40,754 bases of DNA, taken from positions 12,450 through 53,203 of the forward strand of contig DEIM01000225.1 in assembly GCA_002352485.1 (NCBI GenBank), given 5' to 3'. This stretch comes from Candidatus Dadabacteria bacterium UBA2774. Lineage in GTDB: Bacteria; Desulfobacterota_D; UBA1144; Nemesobacterales; UBA2774. The notes below the pieces were generated by a model, which saw nothing but the letters and a program-made list of their open reading frames with translations, ran no database searches and was not told the origin of the DNA. Shown in pieces: positions 1-7,973 of this stretch (positions are counted from its first letter, which is position 1; each line of letters begins with the position of its first letter). The translations under genes and the position numbers were made by a program.

Positions 1-23
1 GGCATCTCACTCCTCCGGATCTA

Positions 24-527
24 TTATCTATTGAAATATTGGTTTAAATGGTCCTGGCCGACCCAATCGTTTCGCTGCTCTTCGTCTTTTTGCTCCTTGT
101 ACTCCATATGCCACCGCAGCTCGTCTTTAGGTCCAGGTACCCTTTTACTCTTATCGTCAAATATGGCTTTAAACGTTGAAAAAACTCTCTGCACACCCTT
201 ACCATCACATATCGGGCACCTGAGCTTCTTCTCATCCTTCTTGTCATAAATAAGCTCGCTGAATCTAAAATTCTGAAGCTCGAGATAAAGGACTTTATTT
301 TTATCAAGTGTATATTTAAACTTCCTGAGCGTCCTGCTATCGCTTTTTTCACCCAGGGCAAATATGGGCTTTTTTTTCTTCCCCTCTGTAACCTCTATAT
401 AGGTAAAACCCTTGTTACCACTTTTTATCTTGGACGCATTGGTCTTGTTGAGTTTCGCTACAAGGGCATCAATGTCCTTGTTATATCTCTCTATACACCC
501 ATCGCATTCATATTCAAATAACGGCAT
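24..527 (-). CDS. FmdB-like protein with a zinc ribbon split by a long insertion
   Basis: 167 aa. The N-terminus MPLFEYECDGC has the FmdB-family start (MPxYEYxCxxC; Cys8, Cys11). The second CxxC pair normally follows after about 20-30 residues, but here it appears only at Cys104/Cys107 (CPIC), followed by an FmdB-like QRVFSTFKAIF stretch. About 90 lysine-rich residues with beta-strand character lie between the halves. The C-terminal tail (about 125-167) is highly charged. The start is set by AGGAG about 9 nt upstream of the ATG. FmdB proteins are small putative regulatory zinc ribbons of unclear function, and the role of this insertion is unknown. Transcribed divergently from the crotonase gene. 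Zinc binding by all four cysteines is inferred from spacing only. Confidence 0.7.
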   Translation of the reverse strand: MPLFEYECDGCIERYNKDIDALVAKLNKTNASKIKSGNKGFTYIEVTEGKKKKPIFALGEKSDSRTLRKFKYTLDKNKVLYLELQNFRFSELIYDKKDEKKLRCPICDGKGVQRVFSTFKAIFDDKSKRVPGPKDELRWHMEYKEQKDEEQRNDWVGQDHLNQYFNR

Positions 528-614
528 TGTATCACTCTCCTAATTCGGTAGACAGATAATAATAACTAAAATTTTACGTTTGCTCTAGTTATACGTAACC
601 TGGGCGTAGTGGAT

Positions 615-643
615 TTGACAAAATATCCCCCCGCTCAGATAAT
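615..643 (+). promoter_or_regulatory. sigma-70 promoter for the crotonase gene
   Basis: TTGACA at 615-620, a 17-nt spacer and GATAAT at 638-643: a perfect -35 and a 5/6 -10 box. The expected transcription start is near 650, giving a leader of about 30 nt before the ATG at 682. Confidence 0.7.
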
Positions 644-681
644 AATCCTAAAAGGCATTTGTAAGTATATAGGAAAAGACT

Positions 682-1473
682 ATGTCCGTCACAGATGAAC
701 TGATAGTTGAAGAGAACGGGGCTATTTGTACGCTCATGTTCAATAGACCGGAGAAGAGAAACCTGCTTACTCCCAAAATGCTCCTTGAGGTTAAAAGCAC
801 TCTTGAGAGGCTGGGGGAAGAGAACAGGGTTAGGTGCGTTGTTATTACAGGTACTGGAGATAAAGCGTTTTCCTCGGGCTATGACATATCGGCAATCGGC
901 GAAGACGATATGATCAGAAACCACGAGGGTGAAAATCCTCTTCCTTTGGCGGCAAGAGCAATTGAGAAGTTCCCCTACCCCGTGATCGCCATGATGAACG
1001 GTCATGCTTTCGGAGCAGGGCTTGAGATAGCGGTAACGAGCGACATAAGGATCCTTGTCGAAGGCTCACTACTTGGTATGCCGCCTGTAAAGCTCGGTGT
1101 TGTCTATTCTTATAGGGGCGTAAAGAAGTTTCTGAATCTCATCGGCCCCGGATATACAAAAGAGCTCTTTCTTGTCGGCAAAGCGATAAGCGCAGAAAGG
1201 GCGGCTCAGATTGGACTCGTGAACTTTTTAGCTCCAGAGAATGAGCTTGAGTCCATTACCTACGATATGGCAGAGGAGATTTCGGAAAACGCTCCCCTAT
1301 CACTTAAGGCTCTTAAAGAGATGACAAATGTCTGGGAAAGAAAAAAGATTGTGAGTCCGGATGATGAATCGCTGTTAAGAGAGATGATACTAGACGTACA
1401 GAACAGCGCCGATTATAAAGAGGGTCAGAAATCATTCGCCGAGAAGAGAAAGCCTAAATTTAAGGGTGAGTAG
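682..1473 (+). CDS. Enoyl-CoA hydratase/isomerase (crotonase) family protein
   Basis: 263 aa, usual length for a single-domain crotonase. Acyl-CoA binding and oxyanion-hole segments are visible: SSGYDISAI (about 64-72) and NGHAFGAGLEIA (106-117). Of the two catalytic glutamates of classical enoyl-CoA hydratase (rat Glu144 and Glu164), the first is kept as Glu115 in GLEIA, but the second is replaced by Pro135 in GMPPV. Water addition as in FadB/EchA is therefore doubtful; isomerase, decarboxylase, hydrolase or another crotonase chemistry is possible. A weak AGGAAAAG precedes the ATG. Stands alone between divergent and convergent neighbours, so context gives no pathway. Confidence 0.88.
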   Translation: MSVTDELIVEENGAICTLMFNRPEKRNLLTPKMLLEVKSTLERLGEENRVRCVVITGTGDKAFSSGYDISAIGEDDMIRNHEGENPLPLAARAIEKFPYPVIAMMNGHAFGAGLEIAVTSDIRILVEGSLLGMPPVKLGVVYSYRGVKKFLNLIGPGYTKELFLVGKAISAERAAQIGLVNFLAPENELESITYDMAEEISENAPLSLKALKEMTNVWERKKIVSPDDESLLREMILDVQNSADYKEGQKSFAEKRKPKFKGE

Positions 1474-1535
1474 ATAGATTACAGAGCCAGCCGTTTCTAA
1501 GACTTATAATTAGCCCTTTTAACAATACATAATTC

Positions 1536-2432
1536 TCATTTGCCGTAGCCAAACTCACTTATAAGATTGTCCCTGTCAGTCCACTTATCGCTTACCTTTA
1601 CCCAGAGCTCAAGGAAAACTTTTGTGCCGAGTATACGTTCAATATCCGCCCTGGCCAGGGTGCCGATTTCTTTAAGCATCTCACCGTTTTTGCCTATGAT
1701 TATTCCCTTGTGATTCTTTCTCTCAACGTGCACAACGGCAGAGATTGCGACGAGCTTTTTCTCGGGCACATCTTGAAACTCTTCTATCGTTACTGCCGTG
1801 GAGTACGGTATTTCTTTGTGTGTTAGATTAAATATCTTTTCCCGTATGAGCTCGGCAGCCAAGAACCTCTCGGGCTGATCCGTGTACATATCCTCTGGGA
1901 AATATTTAGGTCCTTCGGGCAAATGCCCTTCAATCACACTTACAAGCTCTATTGTGCCGTCTGAGTTCATTGCCGAGATAGGAATTATTTCAGAAAATTT
2001 CCCTTCGAATTCCCGTGAGAGCTCGATAATTGTCAGGATGTCCTTCTTCTTAATTTTATCTATCTTATTTATCACCAGGATAGCTGGCTTGGGGAGCTTC
2101 TCTATAATAAATCTATCCCCTCTGCCAAATGGGTTATCCACTTCTACCATCATCAGTATTACGTCCGCTTCTTGAGATGCCGCCACAGCCGTCTGCACCA
2201 TTGCTTTGCCAAGCCTGCCTCTGGCTTTATGAATGCCGGGGGTATCGAGAAATATCATCTGGGACGAGGGTGTGGTTCTGATTCCCAATATCTTGTTGCG
2301 TGTAGTGTTTGGTTTATCGGATACGGCGGCGATCTTCTCTCCTACAAGGGCATTAATGAGCGTAGACTTGCCTACGTTCGGTCTTCCGATTACCGATATA
2401 AACCCTGAATAAAATTTCTTTTCATCGCTCAT
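1536..2432 (-). CDS. era: GTPase Era
   Basis: 298 aa, standard Era length. G1 GRPNVGKS at 16-23, G3 DTPG at 63-66, G4 NKID at 122-125, G5 SAM at 153-155. The C-terminal KH domain has the GKNG loop at 247-250, matching the Era-specific IIIGKxGxxLKxIG pattern. Era binds the 3' end of 16S rRNA and assists small-subunit maturation at the inner face of the membrane. Lies 21 nt downstream of the glycosyltransferase gene on the same strand, so probably cotranscribed with it, an unusual partner for era (rnc or recO is common). All key motifs are intact. Confidence 0.97.
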   Translation of the reverse strand: MSDEKKFYSGFISVIGRPNVGKSTLINALVGEKIAAVSDKPNTTRNKILGIRTTPSSQMIFLDTPGIHKARGRLGKAMVQTAVAASQEADVILMMVEVDNPFGRGDRFIIEKLPKPAILVINKIDKIKKKDILTIIELSREFEGKFSEIIPISAMNSDGTIELVSVIEGHLPEGPKYFPEDMYTDQPERFLAAELIREKIFNLTHKEIPYSTAVTIEEFQDVPEKKLVAISAVVHVERKNHKGIIIGKNGEMLKEIGTLARADIERILGTKVFLELWVKVSDKWTDRDNLISEFGYGK

Positions 2433-2453
2433 ATAATTAATCCCGTCTTATCC

Positions 2454-3926
2454 TTATTCCCTTTCATATAAATATAAATTAAGCTTACTAAAATTCTTCA
2501 CTGGTTTTAAATCGTAATCACCTAGCATTTCTCTTTTTATCGCCTGCTTATCTATATTTGCGAATTGCCCGATAACGACCCAGAATCTATCCGGAAGCTC
2601 ACCTGTAGACTCAGAAGTGAGAGGCAAGAACTGTAAATCCACTCTATCTTTATAATACTCAGGGGTCATTGCATCAAATGCAGGATACACGAACACACTG
2701 TCGTTGTCTTCCGCATTTGATTCCAGATAGGATACAGCCTCCCTCCACTGGTATTTGTGAGCCTCTATGTAGTACATACTGAGAGGCCATATAGAAAGTA
2801 GTAATATAACCGCAGGGATAAGAACCGTAAGCCTCTTGTTGTGCAAGTTCCAGATGCCCTTACCGGCCAGTAGGTAAAGCGCCAACGAAGAGCCGATGAT
2901 GTAGCGAGTGTGGAGTATGGGGGTTGAGATATGAGATATTACAAAGGGAATTAGAATGGGTACAAAGAGCCATAGCAGGAGCAAGTACATACCATTAACG
3001 TTAGAGAGAAATGACTTATGACTCGGATCGTCTTTTATATCTATTATATCCTTTATATTTTTACTATGAGCTATATTTTGAAAACTGATGAACGAAAACG
3101 CGGCTAGAATAAGAAACAGAAAAAAAAGTATGTAGTCGCGGCCCGAGAAATGGTAGAAGTACCTGGCAATATCAACCACAGTGGGATCTGAGAGCCAGAA
3201 ACCGCCCTGCATCGCGACTGTGTTCTTGTACCAGATCAATATCCCGGGGATGAATAGCAATCCCGTTATTAGCTGAAGCACTATCCACTTTGATAGGCTC
3301 AAACTGAAAACATCTCTATTCACGAAGTAGCGGGTAAAACAAAATATGTTCTGCACAATCAGTATAAACACACCGTAAAAATGGGAGTACATGAGTAGCA
3401 CGCTCGTTATGACATAGCCTATTATATAGAGTGTTTTCGAACCGCTCAGAGTCTTTAAAAATAAATAAAAAGAACAAAGAGTGAGGAATGCTAGCAGGCT
3501 ATATACCCTGGCCTCTTGAGAATACTCGATATGGAAAACCGATACGGCAAGAATGAGCGACGCGATTAAAGCGGTAGTCCTGTTAAAAATCAGCTTCCCA
3601 ACCGCATATATCAGAATAATCGAGCCGGTTCCCACGATTACGGAAGGAAGTCTCAGGGAAAACTCTGAATGACCGAACAGCGATACCCAGAAATGCATCA
3701 ACATATAGTAAAGAGGAGGATTGTTATCATTCTTAGCAATCATCCACTGAATAAGCTCACGAATACTTAGCTCGGAAACCTGAGAGGTGACAGCTTCGTC
3801 GAGCCATATACTCTCGCCGCTGAGATCATAAATTCTTAAGACCACGCCTAAGAGGATGATAAGTAACAGGAGATAGTTATCTTCTATATATTTTAGTGAA
3901 TGGTGATTTTGCAAAATTGCGCTCAA
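2454..3926 (-). CDS. ArnT/PMT-type membrane glycosyltransferase (GT39/GT83-like)
   Basis: 490 aa with about ten or more hydrophobic segments. The first membrane helix (about 18-31) is followed by RIYDLSGESIWLDEAVT, with the Asp43-Glu44 pair in the first periplasmic loop typical of GT-C enzymes. NNPPLYYMLMHFW (69-80) and SLRLPSVIVG (90-99) are family hallmarks. These enzymes transfer sugars from polyprenyl-phosphate donors to lipid A, protein or other envelope acceptors; the acceptor here cannot be told. The reading frame opens with TTG at 3926 and no clear Shine-Dalgarno, so the start is uncertain. Likely cotranscribed with era. Confidence 0.85.
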   Translation of the reverse strand: MSAILQNHHSLKYIEDNYLLLLIILLGVVLRIYDLSGESIWLDEAVTSQVSELSIRELIQWMIAKNDNNPPLYYMLMHFWVSLFGHSEFSLRLPSVIVGTGSIILIYAVGKLIFNRTTALIASLILAVSVFHIEYSQEARVYSLLAFLTLCSFYLFLKTLSGSKTLYIIGYVITSVLLMYSHFYGVFILIVQNIFCFTRYFVNRDVFSLSLSKWIVLQLITGLLFIPGILIWYKNTVAMQGGFWLSDPTVVDIARYFYHFSGRDYILFFLFLILAAFSFISFQNIAHSKNIKDIIDIKDDPSHKSFLSNVNGMYLLLLWLFVPILIPFVISHISTPILHTRYIIGSSLALYLLAGKGIWNLHNKRLTVLIPAVILLLSIWPLSMYYIEAHKYQWREAVSYLESNAEDNDSVFVYPAFDAMTPEYYKDRVDLQFLPLTSESTGELPDRFWVVIGQFANIDKQAIKREMLGDYDLKPVKNFSKLNLYLYERE

Positions 3927-4110
3927 TAATTTTATTTAGTACTAGTATTAATTTTTATGGATGGGAGGTCAATTGTAGGGTTATTTGTTGGCGCACTTGC
4001 ACTCCCTCATGGAGGCAAGAAATTAATCCTATCGGAATAACGATGAAGAGTTTATCAACCACTAATAGACATAAATTCATACTATGGGGAGTTTGGGTCC
4101 TCTTTTTTCT

Positions 4111-4139
4111 TTGATCAAAATGCAACGAAACGATATAAA
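4111..4139 (+). promoter_or_regulatory. Putative sigma-70 promoter for the 86-aa secreted protein
   Basis: TTGATC at 4111-4116, 17-nt spacer, TATAAA at 4134-4139 (4/6 and 5/6 to consensus), about 35 nt before the ATG at 4174. The 247 bases between 3927 and 4173 hold no other recognisable feature. Confidence 0.5.
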
Positions 4140-4173
4140 ATGATGTTATATTTCTGGGGAGGAGGTAAATAAT

Positions 4174-4434
4174 ATGAAAAAATTTCTTGCGATTAGCTTT
4201 CTTTTGGTCTTTGCTTTATCTATGTTCTCCGGGACAGATGTTAATGCTCAAGGCCCCGGCGCAGGCGACCCAGGCATAGTTTGGGATAACAAAAGCATAC
4301 CTACCGGGTCTTACTGCAGAATAGAGAAGGTTGGCGTATGTGTAGTCGCGCAGAACGAAGAGGACTGCGCAAAGATCAGCGGAGAAAAGGTAGACAGCTG
4401 TAGTACGAATGATATGGTTGAGGATAAGAAGTAG
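4174..4434 (+). CDS. Small secreted protein with four cysteines
   Basis: 86 aa, family not recognised. Residues 1-25 form a classical Sec signal peptide (MKKFLAISFLLVFALSMFSG, then TDVNA) with likely cleavage after Ala25. The mature part is about 61 residues with Cys48, Cys56, Cys65 and Cys76, enough for two disulfides, and an acidic-to-mixed C-terminus. A strong GGGGAGGAGG stands 8 nt before the ATG. Monocistronic. It resembles in style the other small exported proteins of this window but shows no sequence kinship to them. Confidence 0.7.
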   Translation: MKKFLAISFLLVFALSMFSGTDVNAQGPGAGDPGIVWDNKSIPTGSYCRIEKVGVCVVAQNEEDCAKISGEKVDSCSTNDMVEDKK

Positions 4435-4601
4435 AAGCCGAGAAAGAGCACTTAATATTAGGGTATGCGGGATTTTATCACCCCACTTCCTAGCCTTCCC
4501 CCTTGTATGAAAGTGAGAGATGACTGTGGTACATTTGTAGCCTCTCAAAGACGGATTTGGGCTGAAGAACATGTATGAATGCACACTCTGCGTGCTAAAT
4601 T

Positions 4602-4663
4602 CGTGCTTTCACAGGAATGACAAATCCAAATCCCCCTTGTATTCCCCCTTTTTCTAAGGGGGA
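4602..4663. repeat. Remnants of dispersed intergenic repeats with a perfect hairpin
   Basis: The 386 bases between 4435 and 4820 hold no credible gene. Positions 4602-4622, read on the minus strand, resemble one half of the CATTCCYGYGAAAGC inverted-repeat family scattered in many environmental genomes. 4643-4650 (tccccctt) and 4656-4663 (aaggggga) form a perfect 8-bp hairpin with a 5-nt loop. The C-rich stretch at 4470-4505 looks similar in kind. Their clustering suggests repeat debris; mobility is not shown. Confidence 0.45.
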
Positions 4664-4820
4664 GATAGAAAAGCAAACGTAAAAGATGAGATTCCCGACA
4701 AAGACATCTGAGAATAACAATTTTTAGTGTGCTGCATCTTATTAACCCCTTGAGAATTCTATCCAAGAGGTTATGATTCCCTGTTTTTATAGACATATAT
4801 ATGAATAAGGAGTTTTAGTG

Positions 4821-6620
4821 ATGCTTGAACTGATGGGAGACTGGCAAAGGACTGATCACTGCGGGACTTTAGGCGCTTCTGACGTTGATAGGGAAGTGCT
4901 GCTTATGGGCTGGATTCAGTCGCATAGAGACCATGGAGGGGTGATATTCATAGACCTCAGAGACCGTGAAGGTCTGGTGCAGATAGTGATTAACCCCGAG
5001 ATAAGTAAAGATGTGCACGAGATCGGCGAAACACTCAGGGACGAGTGGGTAATAGCGCTCAAAGGTAAAGTGAAAAACCGCTCCGCCGAAACCATTAACT
5101 CCAACCTCCCGACAGGCGAGATCGAAGTGTTCGCAGATGAAGTAAGAGTACTTAACACCTCCAAGGTTATCCCGTTCCTAATTGAAGACGATATAAACGT
5201 AGATGAGCTACTGAGACTAAAGTACAGATACCTTGACTTAAGACGTACAGAGATGAAGAACAACATTATCACTAGGCATAAAGTTGTAGCGGCCACGAGG
5301 GATTATCTGAACTCAACCTCCTTTTTAGAGATAGAAACGCCTTACTTAACCAAGTCCACACCGGAAGGGGCAAGGGACTTTTTGGTCCCAAGCAGACTGA
5401 ACCCGGGAGAGTTCTACGCGCTTCCGCAGTCGCCCCAGATACTAAAACAGACTCTGATGATATCGGGGTTTGACCGCTACTATCAGATAGTACGCTGCTT
5501 CAGGGACGAGGATTTAAGAGCAGACCGTCAGCCCGAGTTTACGCAGATTGACCTTGAGATGTCTTTTGTAAACGAGTCGGATATTATGAACACGGTCGAG
5601 GGAATGTTAACGTCAATTTTTAAGGAAGCTGCCGGGACTGAGATCGGGACTCCATTTAAAAGAATGAATTACGAAGACGCAATGCTACGCTACGGGACAG
5701 ACAAGCCAGACACCAGATTTGGGCTTGAGCTTGAGGACATAAGCGATGTTTTCAGAGACTCGGAGTTTAAAGTATTCAGCGGAGCACTCGGCAAAGGAGG
5801 CGTTATTAAAGCGCTCAACCTTAAAGGGAAAGCAGGAGAGCTTTCGAGAAAAGAAATTGACGACTTAACGGAAGACGCTAAAACGCTCGGCGCAAAGGGG
5901 CTTGCCTGGATAAGGGTCTCGGGAGAGGAGTGGCAGTCACCGATAATAAAATTCTTTAGCGATGTTGAAAAAGATAATCTACAAAAAACCCTGAACCTTG
6001 AAGACGGCGATATAGTTTTCTTCGGTGCGGATTCAAGCTATATAGTAAATTTGGTGCTGTCTAATTTAAGGCTTAAGCTCGGAGAAAGGTTTGGGATGAT
6101 CGACCATAGTAAATTTGAGTTTCTATGGGTGGAGGAGTTTCCGCTGCTTGATTATGATGAGAATGAAAACCGCTACACAGCCATGCACCACCCGTTTACA
6201 TCTCCGTTTGAAGAGGATATCGAGCTTCTAGAAACCGACCCTGGAAAGGTGAGGTCGAGGGCTTACGACATCGTATTAAACGGAGTTGAGATCGGAGGAG
6301 GCAGCATAAGGATTTACAGAAAGGATATTCAGGAGAAGCTCTTTCATACAATCGGACTGAGCCAAGAGGAAGCGGAGAGCAAATTCGGGTTCCTGCTAGA
6401 AGCCCTTGAATACGGGGCGCCCCCTCACGGAGGTATCGCACTTGGGCTGGACAGGATAATAATGCTGATTGCAGGAGCAAGTTCGATAAGGGACGTAATC
6501 GCTTTTCCGAAAACACAAAAGGGAGCGTGCCCGCTTACAGAGGCCCCGTCTGAAGTGGATATCGCACAGCTACTTGAGCTGGGTATAAAACTCGATATAA
6601 AAGAAGAAGAAAAGAGCTAA
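4821..6620 (+). CDS. aspS: Aspartyl-tRNA synthetase (bacterial type, possibly non-discriminating)
   Basis: 599 aa. N-terminal OB anticodon-binding domain, class II core with motif 2 FRDEDLRADRQPEF at 227-240, a bacterial GAD insertion (about 285-420) and motif 3 GLDRIIML at 542-549. Charges tRNA-Asp. In the OB domain His38 (RDHGG) stands where E. coli has Leu (RDLGS); His at this place is the determinant described for non-discriminating AspRS of Pseudomonas type, which also makes Asp-tRNA-Asn for GatCAB. That reading is inference. AAGGAG at 4807-4812 lies 8 nt before the ATG at 4821, favouring it over the GTG at 4818. Confidence 0.97.
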   Translation: MLELMGDWQRTDHCGTLGASDVDREVLLMGWIQSHRDHGGVIFIDLRDREGLVQIVINPEISKDVHEIGETLRDEWVIALKGKVKNRSAETINSNLPTGEIEVFADEVRVLNTSKVIPFLIEDDINVDELLRLKYRYLDLRRTEMKNNIITRHKVVAATRDYLNSTSFLEIETPYLTKSTPEGARDFLVPSRLNPGEFYALPQSPQILKQTLMISGFDRYYQIVRCFRDEDLRADRQPEFTQIDLEMSFVNESDIMNTVEGMLTSIFKEAAGTEIGTPFKRMNYEDAMLRYGTDKPDTRFGLELEDISDVFRDSEFKVFSGALGKGGVIKALNLKGKAGELSRKEIDDLTEDAKTLGAKGLAWIRVSGEEWQSPIIKFFSDVEKDNLQKTLNLEDGDIVFFGADSSYIVNLVLSNLRLKLGERFGMIDHSKFEFLWVEEFPLLDYDENENRYTAMHHPFTSPFEEDIELLETDPGKVRSRAYDIVLNGVEIGGGSIRIYRKDIQEKLFHTIGLSQEEAESKFGFLLEALEYGAPPHGGIALGLDRIIMLIAGASSIRDVIAFPKTQKGACPLTEAPSEVDIAQLLELGIKLDIKEEEKS

Positions 6621-6639
6621 TTAGATAGACCACCCAATA

Positions 6640-6861
6640 TCATTTTACACTCTCGGGAGTCTTACAGTTCCTCATCGCGTCCTCAAGCCACTGATCGGCC
6701 TCTTCTTTGGTCTCGAACTTCTCTGACCATAAGTTGTCGTTCCTGTACTCAAATTCCCATACCCAGCCGTCTGTCGGACGGCCTAAGCGGATCACAAGAA
6801 CCTGCTTCAGGTTTATCCAGCACAACTCGCCTACCTTGGATTTTATCTGAATAAACATCAC
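6640..6861 (-). CDS. Conserved-looking hypothetical small protein, 73 aa
   Basis: Not recognised. 73 aa, soluble, no signal peptide or membrane segment. The first half looks like beta strands (ELCWINLKQVLVIRLG), then an aromatic patch WVWEFEYRNDNLW, then a helix rich in Glu (KEEADQWLEDAM). It may be a small beta-strand domain that places a DNA, RNA or protein ligand, but nothing proves it. A strong AGGAGGG lies 4 nt before the first ATG and 7 nt before the second ATG (6858), which may be the true start. Convergent with aspS and about 90 nt beyond the next operon's end. Confidence 0.7.
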   Translation of the reverse strand: MMFIQIKSKVGELCWINLKQVLVIRLGRPTDGWVWEFEYRNDNLWSEKFETKEEADQWLEDAMRNCKTPESVK

Positions 6862-6951
6862 ACCCTCCTATGTTATAGAGCTAATACGTTCGGTGAATAA
6901 ATATATCAATCCTACTATTCTTTACTGTGTTACAGAATTTATCAAGCCTCT

Positions 6952-7905
6952 TCAATTCGTTGAAAGACCCCGTGTCAGATCATCAACATTTTTAGGCAGC
7001 TTCTTAAAGTTTTCTTTTGAGGTTGAATAAACCGTATTCTGAGAGTCAAACTTGATATAGTACTCGTCTTCGTCTTTTCGTTTTCCAAAGAATAGTTTAT
7101 GAGAGGCGCCGTTTTGGAATATCTCAATTTCAGCAGTCGGCATTTCCAATCCGTAGGTCTTTAAACTTTCGGGCTCCCGACTCACAACACCGTTAATTTC
7201 CAAATCCGAGAGTGTTGTCAGGAGCTGCTCGGCCTTTTCTTGATCGAGTATCGTATTGTCCGAAAGCGGCCCCGCAATCCATAGACCGTCTTCTCTTTCG
7301 AACTGTATGTAAAAATTCCCTACTCTTAGAACAATCCGGTTAACCAGATCGGGAATTAGGGCGATTACCCTTTTATCCCTGAAATCCTTCTGGGATTTAT
7401 CTATTAATCTCGACGCCAAAGCCTTATCCGTAATAAGCACTCTGTCTTTATCTACGTCATAAACATATGTCCCGGTCTCGCTCGGGTTCTGATTGCCGAT
7501 TAATAAGTAGTATTCAGCCTTGTCCGATATGACCATAAATTCAGATTGGGGCTCTTGTAGGCCGAACTCATCAAGCTCAAGACCCTGTGAGGAAACGGTC
7601 TGTATAAGCTCCATGGACTTAATATCGTTTATTAACTCTTTTACTGAAGTACTGTCAGCCTTTGATTTACGCTCTGATTCCGACACGAACCACTGTCCGT
7701 CTACATTCTCAATATTGATTTCAGAACCCGGTGATTTTAGCATAACGGAGAGAATTTCTTCTTTTTCGAGAGAAGGAAAGACCATTTTTTTATTTTCAGC
7801 CTTATCTTCCCCGTTAAATAGAAAGATCCCGGCCAGCAGTATGAAAAAGATCACTACTGCTGCCAAGGTGCCTGAAAATTTCTTGAGATAAGGGCTTGTT
7901 CCCAT
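6952..7905 (-). CDS. DUF4340 membrane-anchored protein of a Gld-like ABC exporter operon
   Basis: 317 aa. One N-terminal membrane helix (about 13-30), then a periplasmic region with two similar beta-rich modules, typical of DUF4340; LYSINE/GLU-rich segments around EFGLQEPQSEFMVI and TYGLEMPTAEIEIF mark the module repeats. DUF4340 proteins are regularly encoded just after gldG-like genes. Function is unknown; a periplasmic partner of the ABC-2 transporter is the usual guess. Last gene of the operon 11011 to 6952, 68 nt after the gldG-like gene. Confidence 0.85.
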   Translation of the reverse strand: MGTSPYLKKFSGTLAAVVIFFILLAGIFLFNGEDKAENKKMVFPSLEKEEILSVMLKSPGSEINIENVDGQWFVSESERKSKADSTSVKELINDIKSMELIQTVSSQGLELDEFGLQEPQSEFMVISDKAEYYLLIGNQNPSETGTYVYDVDKDRVLITDKALASRLIDKSQKDFRDKRVIALIPDLVNRIVLRVGNFYIQFEREDGLWIAGPLSDNTILDQEKAEQLLTTLSDLEINGVVSREPESLKTYGLEMPTAEIEIFQNGASHKLFFGKRKDEDEYYIKFDSQNTVYSTSKENFKKLPKNVDDLTRGLSTN

Positions 7906-7973
7906 CTGTAAGAGTATTCGTTCAGAGTTTTATAATTACAATTTTATATGTGTCAGTATTATCACTTAGAATA

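Noticed and set aside
4464..4580. 38-codon open frame with Pro-rich start
   Set aside because: No ribosome site, and it runs through repeat-like sequence.
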